A DNA stretch of 64,000 nucleotides from Streptomyces griseofuscus. Its GTDB lineage: Bacteria > Actinomycetota > Actinomycetes > Streptomycetales > Streptomycetaceae. The notes beneath the pieces were generated by a model. That model was given only the letters and a program-made list of their open reading frames with translations, searched no databases and was not told the DNA's origin. The stretch lies in assembly GCF_014673495.1 (NCBI RefSeq), contig NZ_CP051006.1, positions 3,286,001-3,350,000 of the forward strand, in the 5' to 3' direction. Shown in pieces: positions 1 through 9,682 of this stretch; the stretch's first letter is position 1, and the number at the start of each line of letters is the position of its first letter. A program made the position numbers and the translations under genes.

Positions 1-701
<701 letters not shown>

Positions 702-718
<17 letters not shown>

Positions 719-1685
719 CCAGGCACTCCCTCCAGAAGTGGCAGGCGCTGCCGCGGTCTTCGGACACCTCGTACAGCGGCGGCACCTCGGCGCGGCAGAC
801 GTCCCGGGCCATCGGGCAGCGCGGATGGAAGGAGCAGCCCGCAGGGACGCGCGTCAGGTTCGGCGGCAGGCCCTTGATGGCGTACAGCTCCTGTCCCTTG
901 AGGTCCAGGCGCGGGATGGAGTCGAGCAGGCCCCGGGTGTAGGGGTGGGCGGGCGCCTTGTAGATGTCGTGCACCGGCGCCGACTCCACGATCCGCCCGG
1001 CGTACATCACGGCGATCCGGTCGGCCACGTCCGCCACCACCCCGAGGTCATGGGTGATGAGGACGAGCCCCATCCGGTACTCGCGCTGCAACTCGGCGAG
1101 CAGGTCCATGACTTGCGCCTGCACGGTGACGTCCAGGGCGGTGGTGGGCTCGTCGGCGATGACCAGGGCCGGTTCCAGGGCCAGCGCCATGGCGATCATG
1201 ATCCGCTGGCGCATCCCGCCGGAGAACTGATGGGGGTAGTCGCGCACCCGCTGGGCGGCGCCCGGGATGCGCACCCGGTCCATCAGCTCGACGGCCCTGG
1301 CCCGCGCGGCCTTTCGCGACATCCCCCGGTGCACCGTGAACAGTTCGCCGAGCTGCTCGCCCACGGAGAGCACCGGGTTGAGCGCCGACAGCGCGTCCTG
1401 GAAGATCATCGCCATCCGGGCGCCGCGCAGCTCCCGCCGTTCCTCCTCCTTCATCCGCAGCAGATCGCGGCCCTGGAAGAGGATCTCGCCGCCGGTGATC
1501 CGCCCCGGCGGCATGTCGAGGATGCCCATCACGGCCTGCGCGGTGACCGACTTGCCCGACCCTGACTCGCCGAGCACGGCCAGCGTCTCCCCCTCGTCGA
1601 CGGCGTACGACACCCCGTTCACGGCCCGGGCGATCCCGTCCCGTGCCCTGAACTCCACGTGCAGATCGCGCACTTCGAGCAGCAT
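702..1685 (-). CDS. Oligopeptide ABC transporter ATPase (OppD/DppD type)
   Basis: This 327-residue ATPase is one of the two nucleotide-binding subunits of the importer and hydrolyses ATP on the cytoplasmic face. Walker A is GESGSGKS at 39-46, the signature FSGGMRQR lies at 154-161, Walker B (LVIADEP) at 174-180 and the switch histidine at 212. A cysteine-containing oligopeptide/dipeptide C-terminal region (CSFHPRC at about 284-290, then further Cys residues) is typical of OppD/DppD and often ligates an Fe-S cluster. The gene begins 7 nt after the permease stop and overlaps the next ATPase by 17 nt. Length is normal for the family. Confidence 0.95.
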
Positions 1686-1692
1686 GGCGCCG

Positions 1693-2673
1693 TCACCTCA
1701 GCTTGGGGTCGAGGGCGTCGCGCACCGCGTCGCCGAGCATGATGAAGGCCAGGACGGTGACGGCGAGGGCGCCGGAGGGCCACAGCAGGGCGTGCGGGGC
1801 GTTGCGGATGTAGGGGGAGGCGGCGGAGATGTCGATGCCCCAGGAGACGCTGGGCGGCTTGAGGCCCACTCCCAGGTAGGACAGGGTCGCCTCCAGGGAG
1901 ATGTAGGTGCCGAGCGCGATGGTCGCCACCACGATCACCGGGGCGACGGCGTTCGGCGCGATGTGCCGCAGCAGGATGCGGGAGTCGGAGGCGCCCAGCG
2001 CGCGGGCCGCCTGGACGTAGTCGTGCTGGCGGGCGGTGATGACCGAGCCGCGCGCGATGCGGGAGATCTGCGGCCAGCCGAGCAGCACCATGAAGCCGAT
2101 CACCGGCCAGACCGTGTTGCTGGTGACCACGGACAGCAGCACGAGGCCGCCGAGGACGACGGGGATGGCGAAGAAGATGTCGGTGGTGCGGGACAGCAGC
2201 GCGTCCCACCATCCGCCGAAATAGCCCGCCAGACCGCCCAGGACGGACCCGAGGACCGCGACCCCCAGGGTGGCCAGGACGCCGACCGTGACGGACGTAC
2301 GGGCCCCGTAGACGGTGCGTGTGTAGACGTTGCAGCCCTGCCCGTCGTACCCGAAGGGCGCGCCGGGCCCCGGGCCGTCCTGGGACTTGGCCAGGTCGCA
2401 GCTCAGCGGACTGCCGGGGGCGATCGCCGAGGGCCACAGGGAGATGAACACCAGGAAGAGGATGACCAGGGCGGACAGCAGGAACACCGGGTTGCGGCGC
2501 AGGTCCCGCCAGGCGTCCGACCACAGCGAGCGGGGCCGGCCCGCGGGTGCGCCGCCCGGCGGTGCGCCGGGGCCCTTCTCCAGGGTGGTGGCCTCGCTCG
2601 CGCCGAGGTCCATGGCGCCGCCCATGCCGGTCCCGGCGATGACGCCCTCGGGCTCGTAGGGCTGTTCAGGCAT
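1693..2673 (-). CDS. Peptide ABC transporter permease (OppC/DppC type)
   Basis: This is one of the two membrane-spanning subunits that form the peptide channel. It has a glycine/proline-rich cytoplasmic N-terminus of about 55 residues, then a first membrane helix at about 63-82, and further helices from about 127 to the end. The EAA loop that docks on the ATPases is recognisable at about 221-241 (AARALGAS...HIAPN). The protein ends in the DALDPKLR signature common to OppC/DppC. The ATG at 2673 overlaps the stop of the other permease gene by 8 nt, so the two are probably translationally coupled. At 326 residues it is slightly long for the family because of the N-terminal extension. Confidence 0.94.
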   Translation of the reverse strand: MPEQPYEPEGVIAGTGMGGAMDLGASEATTLEKGPGAPPGGAPAGRPRSLWSDAWRDLRRNPVFLLSALVILFLVFISLWPSAIAPGSPLSCDLAKSQDGPGPGAPFGYDGQGCNVYTRTVYGARTSVTVGVLATLGVAVLGSVLGGLAGYFGGWWDALLSRTTDIFFAIPVVLGGLVLLSVVTSNTVWPVIGFMVLLGWPQISRIARGSVITARQHDYVQAARALGASDSRILLRHIAPNAVAPVIVVATIALGTYISLEATLSYLGVGLKPPSVSWGIDISAASPYIRNAPHALLWPSGALAVTVLAFIMLGDAVRDALDPKLR

Positions 2674-3589
2674 AGCGGATCCTCGGGTCGAGTACGGCGT
2701 ACAGGAGGTCGACGAGGAGGTTGGCGAACAGGAAGACCAGCACCAGGACGGTCACGAAGCCGACGACCGTCTGGGTGTTCTGGCGCAGGATGCCCTGGTA
2801 GAGCTGGTAGCCGACGCCGTGGATGTTGAAGATCCGCTCGGTGACGATCGCGCCGCCCATCAGCGCCCCGATGTCGGTGCCGATGAAGGTGACCACCGGG
2901 ATCAGCGAGTTGCGCAGCAGATGCCGGGTGACGACACGGCGCCGGGGCAGGCCCTTGGCGGTCGCGGTGCGCACGTAGTCGGCGCGCTTGTTCTCGGCGA
3001 TGGTGGTGCGGGTGAGCCGGGTGACGTAGGCGAGGGAGACGGAGGCGAGGACGAGTCCGGGCACGATCAGCTCGCCGAAGGTGGCGGCCGGTGAGACGGA
3101 CGGTTTGATCCAGCCCCAGGCGACGCCGAGCAGCAGTTGCAGCAGCAGGCCGGTGACGAAGGTGGGCACGGAGATGACGACCAGGGTCGCCAGCAGCACG
3201 CCCGTGTCGACGGGGTGGCCGCGCCGCAGGCCGGTGACGACGCCGAGCGCGATGCCGATGACGATCTCGAAGGCGATGGCCACGATCGTGAGCCGGATGG
3301 TGACCGGGAAAGCCGCCGCCATCAGCTCGGTGACGGGCTGCCCGTTGAAGGCGGTGCCGAAGTTGCCCGTGAAGACGTTCCCCATATAGGTGACGTACTG
3401 GCGCCACAGCGGCTGGTCGAGGCCGAACTCCCGTTTCAGCTGGGCGGCGGTCGCCGGGTCGCAGGCGCGCTCGCCGCACAGGCCGGCGATCGGATCGCCC
3501 ATCACGTTGACCATGAGGAAGATCAGCAGGGTGGCCCCGATGAAGACGGGGATCATCTGGAGCAGTCGCCTCGCGACATAGCGGCCCAT
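2666..3589 (-). CDS. Peptide ABC transporter permease (OppB/DppB type)
   Basis: This 307-residue integral membrane subunit pairs with the OppC-type permease. I chose the ATG at 3589, 5 nt after the binding-protein stop, because the protein then starts with the standard N-terminal helix (MGRYVARRLLQMIPVF) and has family length. Membrane segments lie at about 10-29, 97-119, 131-155, 172-190, 230-250 and 270-295. The EAA loop (YVRTATAKGLPRRRVV...) is at about 205-229, and the protein ends with DPRIRYA as usual for this family. An apparent open frame continues far upstream, but it is an artefact of GC-rich codon bias over the binding-protein gene. Confidence 0.94.
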   Translation of the reverse strand: MGRYVARRLLQMIPVFIGATLLIFLMVNVMGDPIAGLCGERACDPATAAQLKREFGLDQPLWRQYVTYMGNVFTGNFGTAFNGQPVTELMAAAFPVTIRLTIVAIAFEIVIGIALGVVTGLRRGHPVDTGVLLATLVVISVPTFVTGLLLQLLLGVAWGWIKPSVSPAATFGELIVPGLVLASVSLAYVTRLTRTTIAENKRADYVRTATAKGLPRRRVVTRHLLRNSLIPVVTFIGTDIGALMGGAIVTERIFNIHGVGYQLYQGILRQNTQTVVGFVTVLVLVFLFANLLVDLLYAVLDPRIRYA

Positions 3590-3594
3590 GCGGC

Positions 3595-5214
3595 TCAGCC
3601 GACCTTGATCTCGTTGTAGACCGGGACGCTGAACGGATTGAGCGTCACATGGGAGAGCCGGGCGGTGTAGCCGGCGCTGCCGTTCTGGTACCAGAGCGGG
3701 ATGGCCGCCATGTTGTCGCGGACGACCTTCTCGGCCTCCTGGAACAGCCGTACGGAGGCCGCCCGGTCGGTCTCGGCGTTGGCCCGGTCCACGAGCCGGT
3801 CGAACTGCGGGTTGGACCACTTGCCGTCGTTGGAGGAGGCGTCGGTGTAGTACAGCGGCTGGAGGAAGTTCTGGATCAGCGGGTAGTCCATCTGCCAGCC
3901 GGCCCGGAAGGGTCCGCTCATCCGGTGCTGTCCGATCTGGTTGCGGAAGTCGGCGAAGGTGCCGACCGGGTTGCCGACGCACGCCTTGTCGTTTCCGAGG
4001 GCGTTGTTGATGGAGTTGCACACGGCGTCCACCCACTGCTTGTGCGAGCCGGTGTCCGCGTTGTACGTGATCTTCAGCCGGCCGCCGGGGATCCCGCCGC
4101 CCTCCCTGACGAGCCTGCGGGCGCCCGCCGGGTCGTAGTCGCAGGCGTGTCCGCACAGCCCGTCCTGGAAGCCGCCGGCCGTGCCGAGCACCGGGGAGGT
4201 CCAGTCGGTGGCCGGGGTGCGGGTGCGGCGGAAGATGGTCTCGGTGATCTGCGCCCGGTTGATCGCCATGGACAGCCCGGTGCGGACCTTGCGCGCCCCC
4301 GCGGTGTTCCACTTCGGGTCGTAGTAGGGGAAGGCCAGGGTCTGGAGGATGCCGGCCGGGGTGTTGATGTACCGGCCGTCCAGATCGGTGCGGACGTTCT
4401 TGAGCTGGGTGGCGGGCACGTCGTCGACGAGGTCCAGGTTGCCGGCCAGCACATCGGTGTACGCGGTGTTGCTGTCCGTGTAGACGAGCAGGGTCACGCC
4501 CTCGTTGCGGGCCGGGTCGGGGCCCGGGTACCCGTTCCACTTCTTCAGGGTCATCGCGGAGCCCTTGGTGTACGAGGCGATCCGGTACGGCCCGTTGCCG
4601 ACCGGCTTGCGCAGCCAGCCGGCGTGGTCGGTGAAGAAGGCGCGCGGCAGGGGCGCGTAGGCGGCGTACCCGAGGGTGTCGGGGAAGCCGGCGAACTTCT
4701 GGTTCAGACGGACGGTGAAGGTCCGCGGCCCGGTGACCCGGAGCCCGGACAGGGTGTCGGCGCTCTGCCGCCCGCTGTCGGGGTGGACCTTGTCGTAGCC
4801 GTCGATGTAGCCGAAGAAGTAGGCGTTCTTCTGGTTGTTCCTGAGGCTCGCGCCGTAGTTCCAGGCGTCCACGAAGGACCGGGCGGTGACCGGCTCCCCG
4901 TCGCTGAACCGCCAGCCGTCCTTGACGGTGATGGTGAAGGTGCGCGAGTCGGGGGTGCTGATGCGCTCGGCGAGCATGTTCACGGCCCGGCCGGTGCGGG
5001 GGTCGTACTTCTTCAGGCCCCGGAAGACCATGTCCAGCACCTTGCCGCCCTGGACCTCGTTGGTGTTGGCCGGCTCCAGCGGGTTCTGCGGATCGCCCCA
5101 GGACGAGGTGAGCACCCCGGCCCCGCCGAAGCCTCCGCCACCACTGCATCCAGCCATCATCAGCGCGGCTGCGATAGCACAGGCGGCCCGTCGGACGCGC
5201 TTGGGTCCCCGCAT
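3595..5214 (-). CDS. Peptide-binding lipoprotein of ABC importer (family 5)
   Basis: This is the extracytoplasmic receptor of the operon, delivering peptides to the two permeases encoded downstream. The ATG at 5214 is preferred to a longer start at 5277 because an AGGAGG ribosome site lies about 7 nt upstream and the protein then begins with a compact lipoprotein signal: basic MRGPKRVRR, a hydrophobic stretch and the lipobox MAGC with Cys23. The mature part (TSSWGDPQNPLEPANT...) matches the OppA/DppA-like SBP_bac_5 family, about 516 residues. As first gene of a five-gene operon its promoter should lie in the 5215-5688 gap, shared with the divergent operon. The ligand cannot be inferred; some actinobacterial members import signalling peptides. 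Confidence 0.93.
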   Translation of the reverse strand: MRGPKRVRRAACAIAAALMMAGCSGGGGFGGAGVLTSSWGDPQNPLEPANTNEVQGGKVLDMVFRGLKKYDPRTGRAVNMLAERISTPDSRTFTITVKDGWRFSDGEPVTARSFVDAWNYGASLRNNQKNAYFFGYIDGYDKVHPDSGRQSADTLSGLRVTGPRTFTVRLNQKFAGFPDTLGYAAYAPLPRAFFTDHAGWLRKPVGNGPYRIASYTKGSAMTLKKWNGYPGPDPARNEGVTLLVYTDSNTAYTDVLAGNLDLVDDVPATQLKNVRTDLDGRYINTPAGILQTLAFPYYDPKWNTAGARKVRTGLSMAINRAQITETIFRRTRTPATDWTSPVLGTAGGFQDGLCGHACDYDPAGARRLVREGGGIPGGRLKITYNADTGSHKQWVDAVCNSINNALGNDKACVGNPVGTFADFRNQIGQHRMSGPFRAGWQMDYPLIQNFLQPLYYTDASSNDGKWSNPQFDRLVDRANAETDRAASVRLFQEAEKVVRDNMAAIPLWYQNGSAGYTARLSHVTLNPFSVPVYNEIKVG

Positions 5215-5688
5215 GGGCGCCTCCTCATGGTGATCACCGGATTTATTACCCGGTTCATATCGGCTCATACGACACAAACCGCATGCGCATTACCGGATTG
5301 AGGGATCTTTAGAGGGACACGTCGGCCGAATGCAGGCACCCCGCCCCGGAGGCACGTTGATCTTGTGCGGCGCACGCAACGGATCTCCGCGTAACGTTGC
5401 CGAAACGTTGGATTTGGATCAGCCGATGTACGTATTTCGACACTCGACCGTCCGCATAACGAACTTCTTGCCCGATTAGTCCAATTGGTCCGATGTGAAG
5501 CACGGATTGATTACAGCGCGCTACCCGCGTAGCTACAGTTTCCCCAAGTAGAGGCAAAGAAGGTAAAGACAAGCCCAAGTCGGCCGAGAATTTATTGACC
5601 TTGAATGAATTGCGTTGAAAAAGTCCGGCGTAGCCCGTAGGGGAGTGCCCTGCGGAGTCATCAGACCCTCCCTTGGGCCAGGAGCACC
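5215..5688. promoter_or_regulatory. Divergent intergenic control region between two peptide-importer operons
   Basis: This gap of 474 nt separates two operons read away from each other and has no convincing gene; open frames here look like shadows and lack ribosome sites. It is visibly more AT-rich than its surroundings. Seen directly are two copies of AACGTTG 11 nt apart (5393-5399 and 5404-5410), two ACCGGATT copies near the leftward gene, and a promoter-like pair for the rightward operon listed separately. The leftward gene has a strong AGGAGG site at its end of the region. No terminator was seen. Confidence 0.6.
5507..5535 (+). promoter_or_regulatory. Candidate sigma-70-type promoter for the rightward importer operon
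   Basis: TTGATT at 5507-5512 and TAGCTA at 5530-5535 are separated by 17 nt and lie about 150 nt before the permease ATG. The -35 is close to the HrdB consensus TTGACN, while the -10 matches TANNNT only partly (no final T). This is a motif match only. Confidence 0.35.
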
Positions 5689-6717
5689 ATGACCTCCCCA
5701 ACTCCATCCGCGGCCACCCCGCTTGAGGTGACCGACGAGACCGTCGCGAAGTCGACCACTTCGACCGGTCCGAAGGGCAGTGAGAGCCGTTCCCCGGGCC
5801 GGCTCGCCTGGAAGCGCTTCAAGCGCGACAAGACAGGCGTCATATCCGCCTATGTCGTGATCTTCTTCTTCGTGATCGCGATAGCGGCGCCGTTGATCGC
5901 CAAGCTCTACGGCAAGAACCCGTACACGACGTACGCCAGCCAGGACCCGAGCCTGCTGGACGCGTTCTCCTACCCGGCCGGTCCGAACGGCGGCATGAGC
6001 TCGCAGTTCTGGTTCGGCATCGAGCCGCAGCTCGGCCGCGACGTCTTCACGTTCCTGCTGTACGGCATCCGGACATCGCTGGGCATCGCCCTGGCCGCCA
6101 CGATCCTCACCGTGGTCGTCGGCGTCGTGGTCGGCATCACCGCCGGCTACCTGGGCGGCAAGACCGACTACATCGTCAGCCGGGTCATCGACATCCTGCT
6201 GTCGTTCCCGTCCACCCTGTTCTTCATCGCGTTCATGCCGGTCGTCTACGGCATCTTCGTCGCCCCCGACGACAACATCCCGACGTGGCTGCGCGCGCTC
6301 GCCCTGATCACGGTGCTGACCGCGTTCGGCTGGGCCACCATCGCGCGTCTGCTGCGCGGCCAGGTCCTCGGCCTGCGTGAGCGCGAGTTCGTGGAGGCGG
6401 CGAAGGTCACGGGCGCGTCTCCGATGCGCATCGTGTTCAAGGAGCTGCTGCCCAACCTGTGGACACCGATCATCATCCAGGGCACGCTGCTGCTCCCGAC
6501 GCTCGTGACCGCGGAGGCAGGCCTGTCCTTCCTCGGCGTCGGCATCATCGACCCGACCCCGGACTGGGGCGTGATGATCGCTCGAGGGTCCACGTTCTAC
6601 TCGCAGGACCTCACGTTCATGCTCTTCCCGGGCGTCTCGATGGTTCTCTTCGTGGTCGCCTTCAACCTGCTCGGTGACTCCGTGCGCGACGCGCTCGACC
6701 CCAAGTCCAAGCGGTAG
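5689..6717 (+). CDS. Peptide ABC transporter permease, BldKA-like (OppC type)
   Basis: This 342-residue permease is the first gene of an operon with the BldK order permease, lipoprotein, permease, ATPase, ATPase. It has a hydrophilic N-terminus of about 45 residues, a first membrane helix at about 54-74, a periplasmic loop, four or five further helices, and an EAA loop (EAAKVTGAS...KELLPN) in the middle of the second half; it ends DALDPKSKR. An AGGAG site precedes the ATG. It is strongly similar along its length to the permease at 18399-19427, sharing for example TGVISAYVV and YGKNPYT. In Streptomyces coelicolor, BldK imports a signalling peptide needed for aerial growth; whether this copy does is not known. 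Confidence 0.93.
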   Translation: MTSPTPSAATPLEVTDETVAKSTTSTGPKGSESRSPGRLAWKRFKRDKTGVISAYVVIFFFVIAIAAPLIAKLYGKNPYTTYASQDPSLLDAFSYPAGPNGGMSSQFWFGIEPQLGRDVFTFLLYGIRTSLGIALAATILTVVVGVVVGITAGYLGGKTDYIVSRVIDILLSFPSTLFFIAFMPVVYGIFVAPDDNIPTWLRALALITVLTAFGWATIARLLRGQVLGLREREFVEAAKVTGASPMRIVFKELLPNLWTPIIIQGTLLLPTLVTAEAGLSFLGVGIIDPTPDWGVMIARGSTFYSQDLTFMLFPGVSMVLFVVAFNLLGDSVRDALDPKSKR

Positions 6718-6797
6718 CACTTCCTTCCACCCGGTCCGGCTCGATGACGTCCGGCTGGTCACGACCGCCCGAATCGACCCCTATAGGCAGGCTCAGC

Positions 6798-8555
6798 ATG
6801 TCTTTTTCACGTAGAAACTTCCTGATCGCCACCGGTGTGGCCGCGGCCTCCACGACTGTGCTGAGCGCGTGCAGCAGCAGCGACAAGGGCTCGACGGACA
6901 AGAACATCCCGTCGATGAGCAACGCCAAGACCATGAACATCCCGGTCGGCACCAAGGCCGACTCGGTGGGTCCGGCCCCCGAGGTCCCGGGCGCGGTCAA
7001 GGGCGGGACGATCTACTCGCTCGACCAGTTCGACATGGACCACCTGGACCCGGCGCAGATCTACGTCTCGACCGAGATCGCCATCACCCGCCCGATCCTG
7101 CGCGGCCTGACCGGCTACAAGCTCGACAACAAGGGCGGCGCCACGCTCGTCGGTGACGTCGCCACGGACGCCGGCACCATGAAGGACGGCGGCAAGACCT
7201 GGTCGTTCACCATCAAGGACGGCATCAAGTGGGAGGACGGCTCCGACCTCTCCATGGACGACGTCCGCCACACCTTCGAGCGCCTCTTCGCGTCCTTCGT
7301 GACCGAGGGTCCGCGCTACGTGCAGCAGTGGATGGTCGGCGGCGACAAGTACAAGGGCCCCTACGACGGCAAGAAGCTCGACTCGCTGGAGATCTCCGGC
7401 AACACGGTCACCTTCCACCTGACCGAGCCCCGGACGGACTTCAACTTCACGCTGGCCGAGGCGGGTTACGGCCTCGTCAACAAGAAGAAGGACACCAAGG
7501 AAAAGTACGACAAGCAGCCGTTCGCGCTCGGCCCGTACCGGATCGGCAACCGTGACATCGGCAAGTCGCTGACCTACGTGCGCAACGAGCACTGGGACCC
7601 GAAGACGGACGCGATCCGCAACGCGTACCCGGACAAGTACGTCTTCCAGTTCGGCTTCGAGCTCGTCGCCTCCACCGACCGCTACATCGCGGACAAGGGC
7701 AACGACCAGTACGCGATGTCGATCTTCAACGAGGTCGCGCCCGAGCGCATCGCGCAGGTCCTGACCAACGCCACGCTGAAGAAGCGCGTGCTGACCCAGG
7801 TCGACACGGTCACCTACTACTGGCCGATCAACATGACCCGGATCAAGGACCTCAAGGTCCGCCAGGCCATCAACTACGCGTGGCCGCACCAGCAGCTCCA
7901 GACGATCCGCGGTGGCGCGTCCACCAGCGAGCTCGCCACCACGATCCTCAGCCCGGTCACCCCCGGCTACGAGAAGTTCGACCTCTACGGCACGGACAAG
8001 AAGCCCGGTGGCGACCCGGTCAAGGCGAAGGCCCTGCTGAAGGAGGCCGGCAAGGTCGGCCAGAAGCTGGTCATCGCGTACCAGTCCTCGGATGCCTCGG
8101 TGAAGAGCGCCGTGGCCATCAAGAACGCGCTGGAGGCGGCCGGCTTCCAGGTCGTCAACAAGCAGGTCGACAAGTCGACCTTCTACACCCAGATCGGCAA
8201 GATCGACAACACGTTCGACCTGTTCGCCGCCGGCTGGAGCCCGGACTGGCCGGGCGGTTACTCGGTGTTCTACCCCTGCTGGGACGGCAAGAACATCGGC
8301 GACGGTCGCAGCAACTACGCTCAGCTCAACGACCCGAGCGTCAACAAGGCGATCGACGCCGCTTCGAAGATCGTCGACGTCAACGAGGCCAACAAGGCTT
8401 GGGGCGCCATCGACCGTCAGATCATGGAGCTGGCCGCGGTCGTCCCGGACTACCACTCCATCCGTAACTGGATGTACGGATCCAAGGTCGGCAACGTCGT
8501 GTTCGACGCGGGCAACACCTGCGTCGCGCTGACCAAGCTCTACGCGAAGAAGTAA
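6798..8555 (+). CDS. Peptide-binding lipoprotein, BldKB-like, with Tat-type signal
   Basis: This 585-residue receptor belongs to family 5 solute-binding proteins. The ATG at 6798 is chosen over a longer start at 6744 because it places a signal peptide at the N-terminus: a twin-arginine motif SRRNFL (residues 4-9), a hydrophobic stretch, and a lipobox LSAC with Cys25. This points to export in folded form by the Tat pathway followed by lipidation. The mature protein shows the family hallmarks GLTGYK, DGGKTWSFTIKDGIKW and NMTRIKDLKVRQAI. It is clearly related to the binding protein at 16434-18242, which instead has a Sec-type signal. A strong hairpin follows the stop codon. Ligand unknown, probably an oligopeptide. 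Confidence 0.94.
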   Translation: MSFSRRNFLIATGVAAASTTVLSACSSSDKGSTDKNIPSMSNAKTMNIPVGTKADSVGPAPEVPGAVKGGTIYSLDQFDMDHLDPAQIYVSTEIAITRPILRGLTGYKLDNKGGATLVGDVATDAGTMKDGGKTWSFTIKDGIKWEDGSDLSMDDVRHTFERLFASFVTEGPRYVQQWMVGGDKYKGPYDGKKLDSLEISGNTVTFHLTEPRTDFNFTLAEAGYGLVNKKKDTKEKYDKQPFALGPYRIGNRDIGKSLTYVRNEHWDPKTDAIRNAYPDKYVFQFGFELVASTDRYIADKGNDQYAMSIFNEVAPERIAQVLTNATLKKRVLTQVDTVTYYWPINMTRIKDLKVRQAINYAWPHQQLQTIRGGASTSELATTILSPVTPGYEKFDLYGTDKKPGGDPVKAKALLKEAGKVGQKLVIAYQSSDASVKSAVAIKNALEAAGFQVVNKQVDKSTFYTQIGKIDNTFDLFAAGWSPDWPGGYSVFYPCWDGKNIGDGRSNYAQLNDPSVNKAIDAASKIVDVNEANKAWGAIDRQIMELAAVVPDYHSIRNWMYGSKVGNVVFDAGNTCVALTKLYAKK

Positions 8556-8571
8556 CCGTGTAACACCCACC

Positions 8572-8600
8572 AGGGGGCGGCCACGATCTGGCCGCCCCCT
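8572..8600 (+). terminator. Intra-operon hairpin after the binding-protein gene
   Basis: A perfect 12-bp stem (AGGGGGCGGCCA with its complement) closes a 5-nt loop 17 nt after the binding-protein stop and 54 nt before the next permease. Such hairpins after binding-protein genes usually stabilise or partly terminate the transcript so that the receptor is made in excess over the membrane subunits. The equivalent position in the sister operon also carries a strong hairpin. Confidence 0.7.
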
Positions 8601-8654
8601 TACGGCCCACCCCCCTATCCCGGCGACGGCGCCCCGTCCGGAAAGTCACGCCCC

Positions 8655-9635
8655 ATGCTCCGCTTCCTTGTTCGCCGAATCCTCGGCGCGCTGGTCATCC
8701 TGCTGGTCATCAGCGCCGTCACCTTCTGGCTCTTCTACGCCATTCCGCGTGACCCCGCCATGATGTCGTGCGGCAAGAACTGCACGCCCGACATGCTCAA
8801 GCAGGTCCGGCACAACCTGGGCATCGACCACCCGGTCCCGGTCCAGTACTGGTACTGGCTGAAGGGCATCTTCGTCGGCCGCAGCTACGGCGACTTCGGC
8901 AACTGCCCGGCGCCCTGCCTCGGTTACTCGTTCGCCAACCGCCAGCCCGTCCTCGGCACCATCCTGGACCGGCTGCCGCTGACGCTGTCGCTCGCCTTCG
9001 GCTCCGCCGTCGTCTTCATCATCTTCGGTGTCGGCGCGGGCATGATCGCCGCCGTCAAGCAGGGCAAGTGGCAGGACAAGGTCGCCAGCTCCGGCTCGCT
9101 GATCGCCTCCTCGTTGCAGATCTACTTCGTCGGTTACCTCGCGATGTACCTCCTCGTCGCGCAGCTCGGCATCCTCGACAACCCGTCGTACACCCCGATC
9201 ACCGACAACCCCGCCGAGTGGGCCTCCGGCCTGCTGCTGCCGTGGCTGGTGCTGGCGCTGATCTGGACCGCCAACTACACGCGTATGTCGCGCTCCCAGC
9301 TGGTCGAGACCCTGACCGAGGACTACGTGCGCACGGCGCGCGCCAAGGGCCTGTCCCGCCGCAAGGTCTTCTTCCGCTTCGCCTGGCGCGGCGCGATGGG
9401 TCCGATCGTCACCATCTTCGGCATCGACCTCGCCACCCTCATCGGCGGCGCGATCATCACCGAGTCCGTCTTCAGCCTCCAGGGTGTGGGCCGGCTGGCG
9501 CTGGACGCCGTCAACAAGAGCGACCTGCCCATGGTCCTGGGTGTGACCCTGCTGTCGGCCGGTGCGATCGTGATCTTCAACATCATCGTGGACGCCGTCT
9601 ACGCCCTCATCGACCCGCGGATCCGGCTCGCCTGA
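8655..9635 (+). CDS. Peptide ABC transporter permease, BldKC-like (OppB type)
   Basis: This 326-residue permease starts MLRFLVRRILGALVI, the typical N-terminal helix of OppB/DppB subunits, and ends with ALIDPRIRLA. Six membrane segments are visible, with an EAA loop (YVRTARAKGLSRRKVFF) at about 220-240. A long external loop after helix 1 contains four cysteines (CGKNC and CPAPC) that could form disulfides; the sister protein at 15368-16348 has the same four. The gene follows the intra-operon hairpin and precedes the two ATPase genes. Family assignment is firm. Confidence 0.94.
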   Translation: MLRFLVRRILGALVILLVISAVTFWLFYAIPRDPAMMSCGKNCTPDMLKQVRHNLGIDHPVPVQYWYWLKGIFVGRSYGDFGNCPAPCLGYSFANRQPVLGTILDRLPLTLSLAFGSAVVFIIFGVGAGMIAAVKQGKWQDKVASSGSLIASSLQIYFVGYLAMYLLVAQLGILDNPSYTPITDNPAEWASGLLLPWLVLALIWTANYTRMSRSQLVETLTEDYVRTARAKGLSRRKVFFRFAWRGAMGPIVTIFGIDLATLIGGAIITESVFSLQGVGRLALDAVNKSDLPMVLGVTLLSAGAIVIFNIIVDAVYALIDPRIRLA

Positions 9636-9682
9636 CCTCCGCCCCATTCCCGACCCCTCGCATCACCCCCAGGAGCGTCCCC

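Noticed and set aside
6807..8570. Open frame of almost 600 codons antisense to the binding-protein gene
   Set aside because: It mirrors the real gene in a complementary frame, as high-GC codon bias often produces; its product is Val/Leu/Arg/Asp-rich and matches no family, while the plus-strand product has a signal peptide and family motifs.
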